Source: JBBQVZ01 sp963695975
Lineage (GTDB): Bacteria; Actinomycetota; UBA4738; HRBIN12
DNA length: 64,000 bases
Assembly (NCBI GenBank): GCA_963695975.1
Contig: CAVOIB010000010.1
Coordinates: forward strand, 310,001 to 374,000
Direction: 5' to 3'
The notes below the pieces were generated by a model. The model ran no database searches. It saw only the letters and a program-made list of their open reading frames with translations, and had not been told where the DNA came from. Position numbers and translations under genes: made by a program. Shown here piece by piece: positions 40,315 to 49,300 of this stretch (positions are counted from its first letter, which is position 1; the number at the start of each line of letters is the position of its first letter).

Positions 40315-40415
40315 CGGGACGCGCAGGTCAGGGCGTTGAACAGGCATTTCGCGTGTCACTGGTGTGCGTTCCTCTGCCTTGGCGTGACGCGGAGTTGTTA
40401 CGCAAAGCGTTACGC
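40315..40415. repeat. att-flanking block with paired TTACGC motifs (copy 3)
   Basis: Counterpart of 33277-33375. It ends in two direct TTACGC hexamers 12 nt apart (40398-40403 and 40410-40415). The second overlaps the stop codon of the TPR fragment (TTA on the plus strand). The equal spacing in both blocks argues for function. Confidence 0.55.
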
Positions 40416-41605
40416 AGAACCACCCTCCGAGGTCGAGGCCCCGGCGAGCAGTCTGTCGATCTCTGCGATGCGACGCGTCGCCTTCATCTGTTCCCAGAGG
40501 GCTCGCGTCTCTTTCAACTTCGCTTCCCCGTAGTCGTTCTCGCCGAGCGCCAGAAGGCAACGACCGAGTCCCTGCGATGCGTGCGCCTGAGCCGGAGTCA
40601 TCTCGAGCGCCTCGAACATCCCGGCCGCCATCGTGTAATCGTCGCGGGCGGCTTGTGGATGGCCCCCCGACTCTGCCAGGACCGCCTGTGTCGCTAGCCT
40701 CGCCGCCTCATCTGCTGGACCCTTAACGACGCGTTTGGAGAGGAGCGCTTCGACCAGCTCGGGAAGTCCCGCTTCAATGCAAGTTCGTGCAGCCGTGAAC
40801 GCGTACTCCGGGTCCACATGGGCGATCCCCTCAAGAAGCAACGAGCGGGCGAGCTCAGCATCGCCTTGGTCGAGCACCAACTGAGCCGCGAGAACCAACG
40901 CAGCTTCAAAGTCCAGCCGCCTTGAGAGCTCGGCAAGTTGCTGGGGGTCAATGTCCGGTTCCCCGCGATCAATCTCCACGAAAGCCAGACTCGCCAGCGC
41001 CGCGAAACGGGAGTAGGCGTCTTGATGTTCGGCCGCCCATTCGAGAATTGATGCGACGCTTTCGACGATCTCATCGAAGCGTCCTAGCTCCGCAAGACCC
41101 TCCAGTCGCGCGGCTCGATGAGCCCAGGCCGTAGTGTCCACGCCGAAGCGCTCAGCGAGCACTATCGCCTCCTCGATGTACGGAAGCCCAACGGCTGGAC
41201 CGCGTTTGCTCATTGCCGAACCAAGGTTGTGTAGAGGCATGCTCGCATGATGGGCCTCTCCCGTCCGAAGGTACCCGTCGACGGCGAGGCGCACGTCAGC
41301 TACTCCCTGGAGGTCACCGAGTGAGACTCGGCTCTCGCCGCGGATCGCGAGCGCCCGGGGTGGGGGGTCGCCCTGCAGGGTCTCCGCCATCCGAATCGAG
41401 TCTCCGGCGCGACGCGCCGCTCCCTCGAAGTCTCCGTTCCCAGCCATCCAATTCGCCTCTGAGGCCAGGATCTTCGCAAGCGACATACTCGGGTCACTGC
41501 CCAGCTCTTCTTTCAGCCCCGCAACCATCGTCCGGAATCGTTGGCCCTCTCCCAGCGCGAAGAGAACTCCTTCCAGATCCAATGCCACGGTAGTGGCGGT
41601 CTCGG
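40410..41605 (-). pseudogene. TPR-repeat regulator fragment, cut at the tRNA
   Basis: A long minus-strand frame of helical TPR-type repeats (SEANWMAGNGDFEGAARRAGDS, YLRTGEAHHASMPLHNLGSAM, LGRCLLALGENDYGEAKL and others) up to the end GGSA at 40412. It has no proper N-terminus: the frame runs into the tRNA-Val gene at 41606. This is the C-terminal part of a large TPR regulator or cyclase-type protein whose 5' part is missing. A start at ATG 41528 would allow a 372-residue protein, so expression is possible. Confidence 0.65.
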
Positions 41606-41678
41606 TGGGCGCTGAGGGGCTCGAACCCCCGACCTTCGCCTTGTAAGGGCGACGCTCTTCCAGCTGAGCTAAGCGCCC
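41606..41678 (-). tRNA. tRNA-Val (anticodon TAC)
   Basis: Complete 73-nt cloverleaf: acceptor GGGCGCT / AGCGCCC, D arm GCTC / GAGC, anticodon stem TCGCC / GGCGA with loop CTTACAA (anticodon TAC), T arm GGGGG-TTCGAGC-CCCTC. The discriminator base is A; the following bases read CCG, so the CCA tail is not fully encoded. It is the target of the att-like repeats to its left. The downstream zinc-ribbon gene stop overlaps its 5' end by about 10 nt. Confidence 0.96.
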
Positions 41679-41998
41679 GCGTGAGCGGGTTGCGTGTGGC
41701 CGCATGCCCGGCACACCACCTCACCGAGCATCGCCGACAGGCGCGTCCCTCCACACGACACGCACCGATCCAACCCGTCCGTCCAGTCCGGTCGTTCGGC
41801 CTGGCACACGGGGCAGATCAACACCTGTCGCCCGCTCGCCACCGCTCGCACCCACGGCGTTCCTCGCTTATCGGGGTCGAACGTCGGGCGACCGCAGAGG
41901 GAGCAACCCGGCCGGCCCTCCGGCCCGAGTGGCCCGTTCGTCGGCCTCACGGACAGCAAGGATACGCGCCTGGGCGGCTCGGGGAACACACCGCCCAT
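41669..41998 (-). CDS. Cysteine-rich zinc-ribbon protein
   Basis: A 109-residue protein with four CXXC-type pairs (CSLCGRP, CPVCQ, CVSCGG, CRACG), enough for two zinc ribbons. The family resembles small uncharacterised actinobacterial Zn proteins. The ATG at 41998 is used, but a GTG 17 codons later is possible. Its stop overlaps the 5' end of the tRNA-Val gene on the same strand, so it may be transcribed together with the tRNA. Confidence 0.7.
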   Translation of the reverse strand: MGGVFPEPPRRVSLLSVRPTNGPLGPEGRPGCSLCGRPTFDPDKRGTPWVRAVASGRQVLICPVCQAERPDWTDGLDRCVSCGGTRLSAMLGEVVCRACGHTQPAHAGA

Positions 41999-42002
41999 GG
42001 CC

Positions 42003-42035
42003 CGCTCGCGGGGGGCCGAACGGCCCTCGCGAGCG
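42003..42035. repeat. Long hairpin between divergent Cys-rich genes
   Basis: CGCTCGCG / CGCGAGCG outer stem with an inner GGGCC-GAAC-GGCCC, about 13 bp in all with a 2 nt/1 nt internal bulge. It lies in the gap between the two divergent Cys-rich genes, so it is a possible operator or RNA structure. No T-run. Confidence 0.5.
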
Positions 42036-42075
42036 ATCGTCCCGTGGGCTATCGATGCCTCAGAAGGAGTGAATC

Positions 42076-42339
42076 ATGGCGCGATGGGAAGGATTCCAGC
42101 AGTGCCCCGGCTGCGGGCTGGACATCGCAACGGGCGAAGGGCAGCGAGGGTGCGCGTGGGGCGACTGTCCGTACCTCCCCGAGGAGCTCGACGTGTACTG
42201 CCCGGACTGCCGGTTCAACTTCTTCACGATGGAGGGGAACCCGCCCTGCGAGGATCCACTCACCTGCGCCCACGGGGTCGAGCCGCGCTCGCACGTGGAG
42301 AACCTCCGCTCGTGGGTGACGCAGGGACGTCGCCGCTGA
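42076..42339 (+). CDS. Small Cys-rich hypothetical protein
   Basis: An 87-residue protein with paired cysteines (CPGCGLDI, CAWGDCP, CPDCRFNFF, PPCEDPLTC) that could bind one or two zinc ions. Charge-balanced, no membrane segment. ATG at 42076 with AAGGAG at 42064-42069. The family is not recognised. It diverges from the other Cys-rich gene; a stem-loop separates them. Confidence 0.7.
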   Translation: MARWEGFQQCPGCGLDIATGEGQRGCAWGDCPYLPEELDVYCPDCRFNFFTMEGNPPCEDPLTCAHGVEPRSHVENLRSWVTQGRRR

Positions 42340-42473
42340 CGTCGCCTTCCTGGGGGCGCGCGCGGCGCGAGGGAGCCTAGGACCGACGACGGTCTTCTCG
42401 AACGTTGCCCCGCGGCCCTCCAGAAACGAACCCTCCGGCGCCGATACCTCCTTCCGAGGGGGAACGGAGGGAG
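42320..42473. other. Intergenic gap before the beta-helix gene
   Basis: About 150 bp with GC-rich simple stretches and no clear promoter. A TTG at 42405 opens the frame, but the stretch 42405-42473 is not protein-like in composition and is treated as leader. Confidence 0.3.
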
Positions 42474-45314
42474 TTGAAGGACTTGTCATCCGCTGCCGAC
42501 CGTCCCATCGTCGGACGCACGCTCCTACGCGCGCGCGTGTGGAGCGCCGTTCTCTGTCTTTCCCTCGTCGCAGGGCTCCTGCTCCTGCCGGCGACGACGG
42601 CGAACGCAGCTGGATTCGTCGTGACGAGTGATCTCGATAGCGGTCTCGGCACGCTCCGCCAGGCCATCCTTGATGCCAACGCCAACCCTGGGTACGACAC
42701 CATCACGTTCGAGGTCGGGACCCCGTTGAATATCTCGCCCTCCTCGTCGCTCCCGCCGATCACCGAAGGGGTCACGATCGACGGCCTGTCCAGATCGGGG
42801 CAGAGTTCGTGCGCAACCTGGCCCCCGACGCTCACGGTCCGACTAAGAGGCTCCTCCGCTGGCGCCGGTACCTCGGCGTTCACCGTGGCCGACGGCATCG
42901 GGACGGTGATCGAAGGTTTCGTGATCCGGAACTTCGCCGGCGACGGGATCTCCGTCGACGCGCCGGCATCGGGGACGCGCATCACCTGCAACGCGATCGG
43001 CACGACCGCCATCGACAGCACCGTGGTACAGGGCAACGACGGCGCGGGCATCGCGGTGCGTGGCACAGGCGCGCTGCCCTCGACGATCGATTCGAACATC
43101 ATCATGTACAACGGCGGCGCCGGGATCTTGGTCGACACGGCGGCGCGACTCGTGTCGCTCCGCGGGAATCGCATCATGAACAACGGAGGACTTGGGATCG
43201 ACCTGATCGACGCCGGGAACGGGGGTCCGACGCAAGGAGGCAACGACCTCCAGCCCTCGCCCACTCTGACAGACGCGTTCGCAACGTCGAGCGGAACCAG
43301 CGTGACCGGGTTCCTCACCACCTCCGCGACGCCTGTCGTCGACGGACGGTTCGTGATCGAGTTCTTCGATAGCCCGTCGTGCGACGACACGCCCGCGCCG
43401 GGCGGGTTCGGCGAGGGCGCGACGCCGATCGGCTCCGTCGCGATCCAGGCCGGGAGCGCAACCGGACCTGGGACATTCTCGTTCACCGCGAACGGACTCT
43501 CCTCGGCGGACGTCGGTGACGTCATCACTGCCACCGCCACGGACGACTTCGGCGCGGGCAACACCTCGGAGTTCTCGGCGTGCATGCCGGTCGTCCAGGG
43601 TTCGACGACCACCTCCGCGGACCTGTCGGTCACGGGATCGGTGACACCGGACCCGATCGCCGGCGGTGACCCCGTCACGTACAGCCTCGTCGTTCACAAC
43701 GACGGTCCGGGTCAGGCGACCGGCGTGGTCATCGAGAATGAGCTGCCCGTGGGGATCGACTTCGACTCGGCCGCGAGCACGAGCTCATGCAGCGCCAACG
43801 TTCTGACGGTCACCTGCAACCTGGGAACGATCGACCCCGGTGACCCGAACGACGTCACGGTCTCGATCGGCGGCACGGCGCAGGACATCGGCGGCCAGAT
43901 CCCTCTGGACGACACGGCCACCGTGAGTGGCTCGGTCGCCGATCCCGATCCGCTCGACAACGCGACGACGATCAAGACCATGCTCAGCGCGCGGCAGGTG
44001 GATCTCTCCGTCACGAAGGACGGCCCCGCGACCGTCAAGGCCGGTCAGTCGTTCTCGTACGCGATCGGCGTCGCGAACGCCGGCCCCGACCCGGCGCACG
44101 CGGTCGTCGTTACCGACGCGCTCCCGAAAGGCGTGGCATTCGTCGATGTGACGCCCCCGAGCGGATGGACGTGCGGCGAGAGCGCGGGTGAGGTGACGTG
44201 TTCGCTCGGGGTTCTCGAAACGAACGCGCCCGCCTCGATCGACCTCCAGGTGAAAGCATCGTCACTGACGGGCAGCGACCCACTCGAGGTCAGCAACACA
44301 GCCTCCGTGACGTCGGACAGGACCGACCTCGTTCCCGACGACAACGAGTCGGCCGCGGTGAAGACGACGATCACGCCCGTCGGTGGAGCGGATCTCACCG
44401 TGACATCGGTGTCGAACACCCCGAACCCGGTCACCGGCGGGTACGACGTCGGCTACTCCGCCACCGTGAAGAACCTCGGCCCGGGGGGCGCGACGAAGGT
44501 GGTCCTTACCGATGTGCTCGCCGCCGGCGAATCGTTCGTCGCCGCGGGTTCCGACCCACGATGCACGGCGATGGCCGCGCTGGTGACGTGCTCGCTAGGC
44601 GCGATCCCCAACGGCGCCGACTCGACCCTGTTGATCGTGACCAAGACCCCGGTCGTCTCGAGCGAGACCGTGATCCACGACCGGTTCACTGCCTCGGCTC
44701 CCGAGGACGGCACCCACGGCAACGACGCGCTCGACGTGGCGACCACCGTCCGACCGCGCCAGACCGACTGGGCTGCAGGCTACGTGCCTGTCTCGTCCCG
44801 GACTACGTGGATCACCGACGCTACCCAATGGTGGTACGGCGATCCGGTCGCCACGGTCGCGGACCCGACCATGGCGTTGGTGGGCATCCCGGGCGGCGGC
44901 CCGGGCGGCCCGGTGACGATCACCGAGGCTCCATGTGCCGTGCCGTTCGCCTGCCTGACGCGGCGGCCCGCGACCGGCACCAACTACCCGGCGCCGAAGG
45001 GTGTCTTGGGCAGCCTGGTGACGATCACGGTTCCGCGCGGATACGGCGCATCGAACCCGGTTGCCGGCGTGGTCCTGGACAACTGGTCCTTGATCCCGCC
45101 GGGATGGGAGCCCTTCCGGGTCTCATACCAAGACAGAGTGATGGGCTCGTTCTCGAGCCAGCTGCCCTGGTGTGGTGGCTGGTCTCACTCGGGAGGACCG
45201 CCCTGCGTGGCCGAGTTGCATCGCGTCTTCTCGTGGTGGAACCCGTACATGAACGGAGACCTGCTGAGCGTCGTGCGGTTCACGGGCGACGCCACGATCG
45301 GCCGCGGCCGTTAG
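42474..45314 (+). CDS. Large secreted protein: beta-helix plus three DUF11 repeats
   Basis: Protein of about 946 residues. An N-terminal signal peptide (WSAVLCLSLVAGLLLLPATTANA) leads into a right-handed beta-helix region that opens with the CSLREAI-like TLRQAILDANANPG and contains NxI-rich rungs, then three DUF11 (CARDB-like) domains: ADLSVTGSVTPDP, VDLSVTKDGPATV, ADLTVTSVSNTPNP. It ends in a Cys/Trp-rich domain of unknown type. Probably cell-surface. TTG at 42474 (GGAGG 3 nt before) or 42483 are both possible starts. Its stop overlaps the next gene by 4 nt. Confidence 0.85.
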   Translation: MKDLSSAADRPIVGRTLLRARVWSAVLCLSLVAGLLLLPATTANAAGFVVTSDLDSGLGTLRQAILDANANPGYDTITFEVGTPLNISPSSSLPPITEGVTIDGLSRSGQSSCATWPPTLTVRLRGSSAGAGTSAFTVADGIGTVIEGFVIRNFAGDGISVDAPASGTRITCNAIGTTAIDSTVVQGNDGAGIAVRGTGALPSTIDSNIIMYNGGAGILVDTAARLVSLRGNRIMNNGGLGIDLIDAGNGGPTQGGNDLQPSPTLTDAFATSSGTSVTGFLTTSATPVVDGRFVIEFFDSPSCDDTPAPGGFGEGATPIGSVAIQAGSATGPGTFSFTANGLSSADVGDVITATATDDFGAGNTSEFSACMPVVQGSTTTSADLSVTGSVTPDPIAGGDPVTYSLVVHNDGPGQATGVVIENELPVGIDFDSAASTSSCSANVLTVTCNLGTIDPGDPNDVTVSIGGTAQDIGGQIPLDDTATVSGSVADPDPLDNATTIKTMLSARQVDLSVTKDGPATVKAGQSFSYAIGVANAGPDPAHAVVVTDALPKGVAFVDVTPPSGWTCGESAGEVTCSLGVLETNAPASIDLQVKASSLTGSDPLEVSNTASVTSDRTDLVPDDNESAAVKTTITPVGGADLTVTSVSNTPNPVTGGYDVGYSATVKNLGPGGATKVVLTDVLAAGESFVAAGSDPRCTAMAALVTCSLGAIPNGADSTLLIVTKTPVVSSETVIHDRFTASAPEDGTHGNDALDVATTVRPRQTDWAAGYVPVSSRTTWITDATQWWYGDPVATVADPTMALVGIPGGGPGGPVTITEAPCAVPFACLTRRPATGTNYPAPKGVLGSLVTITVPRGYGASNPVAGVVLDNWSLIPPGWEPFRVSYQDRVMGSFSSQLPWCGGWSHSGGPPCVAELHRVFSWWNPYMNGDLLSVVRFTGDATIGRGR

Positions 45315-46318
45315 TCAGGGGGGAGCGGAGAGACGCCGGGCGCCGCCTGATCCCCGAACGCGGAGGGCGGCAAGATCGCGCCGCGTCGATGCCGTCCGGG
45401 ACGTGCCGCCCTACGAGCCCGCCACACGGCAACCGCCATCTCGCCCACCCCGAACCCTGACGACAGGGCGAAGACGATCCCGCTTACGAACGGCACTACC
45501 CCCACCACCGCCGCGATCCCCCATCCGGCCAGGAACGCCGTCGCGGTTCCGCGATCGTCGCGCACCAGCAACCGACCGACCGTGTGCGCCGCCGAAACAG
45601 CGCCGAGGAGTGCCAGCATCAGCGACGCCAGAAGAACGGCGAGTCCGAGGGGCATGCCCACGACGAGGGCCACCGCGGCGACGGCGACGATCGGGAGACC
45701 GACGGCGATCGCCAGCCCCCACCCGGCCGAGGCGAACGGTGCGGTGCGACCGGCGGAGGCGACCCGATCCATCGCGCGGGGTGCGGTCGCCGCGAACCCC
45801 AGGCCGAGCACCAACGTCGAGATGGCCACCGCGAGCCACGACAGGAACACACCCAGTACGCGGAGGGGGCCGCGGACCGTGAACGACACCTCTTCGCGGA
45901 CGCGGCCGCCCACCTGCGCCCCTTCCGCGACGATCACGTGGTCGTGCGCGAGAACATCTCCAGCCACCTGGGCCCCGGCAGACAGCCGCACGGATCCGGC
46001 GAGCGCGATCACGCTACCGCTCACCTGACCCGAGATGACGATCGGCCCGTCCACGACGACGACGTCTCCGCGGACGACGCCGGCCACCGACACGCGGCCC
46101 GAGAAGACGACGACCTCGCCGACCGACTGACCCCGCGGCACGATGACGCGACCGAGCAGGACGACCTGGTTGCCCGCGCTCACCGGGGACGCACCTGCGG
46201 ACGGCGACGGGGACGTCGCGAGCGCGACGGCCGGACCCAGGAGGGCGCCCAGCACGACGGCGGACGCAACAACGATGGCTCTTTGCTTCGAACGTCGACC
46301 CGCCCTCTCACCGACCAC
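45311..46318 (-). CDS. Bactofilin-like (polymer-forming) membrane protein
   Basis: Protein of 335 residues. A signal-anchor (AIVVASAVVLGALLG) leads to a right-handed beta-helix of bactofilin type (repeats such as GEVVVFSGRVSVAGVVRGDVVV, GSVIALAGSVRLSAGAQVAGDV), then six or so membrane helices and an Arg-rich tail. The membrane domain is an unusual addition to a bactofilin. GTG at 46318 with TAGGAT at exactly -12 to -7 (46325-46330), so probably leaderless. It diverges from lhr and converges on the beta-helix gene. Confidence 0.75.
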   Translation of the reverse strand: MVGERAGRRSKQRAIVVASAVVLGALLGPAVALATSPSPSAGASPVSAGNQVVLLGRVIVPRGQSVGEVVVFSGRVSVAGVVRGDVVVVDGPIVISGQVSGSVIALAGSVRLSAGAQVAGDVLAHDHVIVAEGAQVGGRVREEVSFTVRGPLRVLGVFLSWLAVAISTLVLGLGFAATAPRAMDRVASAGRTAPFASAGWGLAIAVGLPIVAVAAVALVVGMPLGLAVLLASLMLALLGAVSAAHTVGRLLVRDDRGTATAFLAGWGIAAVVGVVPFVSGIVFALSSGFGVGEMAVAVWRARRAARPGRHRRGAILPPSAFGDQAAPGVSPLPPD

Positions 46319-46324
46319 CGCCGC

Positions 46325-46330
46325 ATCCTA
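46325..46330 (-). promoter_or_regulatory. Leaderless-type -10 hexamer TAGGAT of the bactofilin gene
   Basis: Minus strand, positions -12 to -7 from the GTG at 46318. Only 56 bp separate this gene from lhr, so both promoters must be within it. Confidence 0.55.
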
Positions 46331-46362
46331 GCGGCGACCCTCCGCTCGTCGGCATCTGCGGG

Positions 46363-46368
46363 TACGGT
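46363..46368 (+). promoter_or_regulatory. Leaderless-type -10 hexamer TACGGT of lhr
   Basis: Positions -12 to -7 from the GTG at 46375, with no ribosome-binding site in between. Divergent from the bactofilin promoter. Confidence 0.55.
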
Positions 46369-46374
46369 GTCCGC

Positions 46375-49300
46375 GTGACGCTCGAGGTCTTCTCCCCCGC
46401 GGTCAGGGCGTGGTTCGAGGCCACGTTCGACGAACCGACCCCGGCCCAGCGCGATGGCTGGTCGGCCATCGCTCGGGGCGATCACACGCTGGTCCTGGCG
46501 CCGACGGGATCGGGGAAGACCCTCGCGGCGTTCTTGTGGGCGATCGACCGGCTGACGACGGAGGCTCCACCCGGGGTCGCGGATCGGACGCGCGTCCTCT
46601 ACATCTCCCCGCTGCGGGCGCTCGCCGTCGACGTCGAGAAGAACCTGCGTGCGCCACTCGCCGGCATCGAGCACGCGGCAGCGCGCGTCGGCGGATCGCT
46701 CGCCCATCGACCACAGGTGGGGATCCGCACCGGCGATACCCCCGCGAACGAACGCCGCCGGATGCTGAAGCGCCCGCCCGACGTGCTGATCACGACGCCC
46801 GAGTCGCTCTATTTGATGCTCACCTCGTCGGCTCGCGAGACCCTGCGCGGCGTTCGGTGGGTGATCGTCGATGAGATCCACGCGATGGCGGCGTCGAAGC
46901 GAGGCGCGCACCTCGCCCTCTCCCTGGAACGGCTCGACCGCCTCACCGAGACACCGCCGCAGCGGATCGGACTGTCGGCCACCCAGCGTCCGCTCGAAGA
47001 GATCGCTCGATTCTTGGGCGGACTGACCGCCGAGGGTCCACGGCCCGTGACGATCGTCGACGCAGGTCTCATCAAGCCCATGGAGATCGAGGTCATCGTG
47101 CCGGTCGAGGACATGGCGGAGCTGCGTGGAGTCGCCGAGCCGGCCGGCCCGGCGCCTATGGTGCTCGGCCCTTCGACGGATGCGCGCTCACCCGCCGCCG
47201 CCTCCATCTGGCCGGCGATCCATCCGCAGCTGGTCGAGCTGATCCGTTCGCACCGATCGACGATCGTCTTCGTGAACGCCCGACGCCTGGCCGAGCGCTT
47301 GGCTGCGCGTCTGAACGAGCTCGCGGGCGAGGACCTCGTGCGCGCGCATCACGGCTCGCTCGCCCGCGAGCAGCGGACCGAGGTAGAGGATGCGCTCAAG
47401 GAGGGACGGCTGCGCGCGATCGTCGCCACGTCGTCGCTCGAGCTCGGGATCGACATGGGTGCTGTCGACCTGGTGATCCAGGTGGAGTCCCCTGGGTCCG
47501 TCGCGAGCGGCCTGCAGCGGATCGGACGTGCCGGCCACCAGGTGGGCGAGCCCAGCCGGGGCAAGATCTTCCCGAAGTTCCGGGGCGACCTGCTCGAGGC
47601 GGCGGTCGTCACCCATCGGATGGGGCTGGGCCTGATCGAGGAAACTCACTACCCGCGCAACCCGCTCGACGTGCTCGCCCAGCAGCTGGTCGCGATGTGC
47701 GCGGTGGACGAGTGGCCCGTCGGCGAGCTCGCAACGGTCGTCCGCCAGGCGGCGAACTTCGCCGATCTCTCGGACGACGTGTTCACCGCCGTGCTCGATC
47801 TCCTCTCCGGCAGATACCCGAGCGACGACTTCGCCGAGCTGCGGCCTCGCCTCGTGTGGGATCGGACGACGGACACCGTCCGCGCGCGCGACGGCGCGGG
47901 GAGGATCGCGATCACGAACGGGGGCACGATCCCCGATCGAGGGCTCTTCGGCGTGTTCCTCGCCGACGGGACGCGCGTCGGGGAGCTCGACGAGGAGATG
48001 GTGTACGAGAGCCGGCGCGGCGAGGTGTTCGTCCTTGGTGCGAGCTCCTGGCGGATCGAGGACATCACCCGCGATCGCGTCGTGGTCTCGCCGGCTCCGG
48101 GCGAGCCCGGGAAGACCCCCTTCTGGAAGGGCGACAAGCCGGGCCGCCCACTCGAACTGGGTCGGGCGTTGGGCGCGTTCACGCGCGAGATCGCGTCCAC
48201 GCGGCGGCACGACGCGCTGAGGCGCCTGCGCCGAGACGTCGGGCTCGACGAGCTCGCGGCCGAGAACCTCGTGAAGTACCTCGAGGATCAACGAGAGGCG
48301 ACGGGCGCCATCCCCGACGACCGGACCGTGGTCGTCGAACGCTTCCGAGACGAACTCGGCGACTGGCGGATCTGCATCCTCTCGCCGTTCGGACGGCGGG
48401 TGCACGCGCCGTGGGGCCTGGCGATCGAGGCGCGGCTCGCCGAGCGCGTCGGGCCCGGCGCCCAGGTGCTCTGGAGCGACGACGGTATCGTGATCCGGTT
48501 GCCGGAGGCCGAGGATCGCCTCCCGCTCGAGGACCTCCTGTTCGAGCCCGAGGAGATCGAAGAGGAGGTCCTCCGCCTCCTCCCGGGGACCGCGCTGTTC
48601 GCGAGCGCCTTCCGCGAGGCCTCGGCGCGCGCGCTGCTCCTCCCCCGCCGGCGTCCCGGGCAGCGCACGGCGCTCTGGCAGCAGCGCCAGCGCTCCGCCG
48701 ATCTGCTGACCGCCGCGGCGAAGCACCCGACGTTCCCGATGCTGCTCGAGACCACACGCGAATGCCTGCGGGACGTGTTCGACGTGCCGGCGCTGCGCGA
48801 GGTGTTGGGCGACCTTCGGTCGCGGAAGACGAAGCTCGTCGCGGTCGACACGGAGCGGGCGTCGCCGTTCGCGCAATCGCTGCTGTTCCGGTGGGTCGCG
48901 GTCTACATGTACGAGGGTGACGCGCCCCTCGCGGAGCGCCGGGCGGCGGCCCTGGCGCTCGATCGCGATCTGCTCCGCGAGCTGTTGGGCGAAGAGGAGC
49001 TTCGAGAGCTGCTCGACCCGGCGGCGCTCGACCAGGTGGAGCTGGAGCTCCAGGGCCTCGCCGAAGGTCGCGGCGCGCGCAACGCCGACGACGTCCACGA
49101 CCTGTTGCGAAGCGTCGGTGACCTGATCTTCGCGGAGATCGCGGCGCGGACCGCCCAGGACCCGTCCGCATGGACCGACCAGCTGCTGACCGACGGACGT
49201 GCGCTCACGCTGCGCGTCGCCGGCGAGGACCGCGTATGTGCGGTCGAAGATGCGGCGCTCCTGCGGGACGCGCTCGGGGTCTCGCTGCCGCTCGGCCTCC

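Larger units (their letters stand above)
32271..41605. mobile_element. Putative decayed tandem array of tRNA-Val-integrated elements
   Basis: The array is bounded on the right by the intact tRNA-Val (3' end at 41606) and on the left by a truncated copy of its 3' half (32271). Two further copies split it into segments of about 1.0, 7.0 and 1.3 kb. The inner copies are bracketed by inverted repeats and followed by similar ~100-bp flanks with paired TTACGC motifs, as expected of integrase core and arm sites. The interior has at least five broken genes. No integrase gene is visible, so the element is likely immobile. Inferred from repeats and decay. Confidence 0.5.

Noticed and set aside
41606..41714. 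N-terminal extension of the TPR frame (AQLEERRPYKAKVGG)
   Set aside because: This is the well-known read-through of a tRNA gene, not protein.
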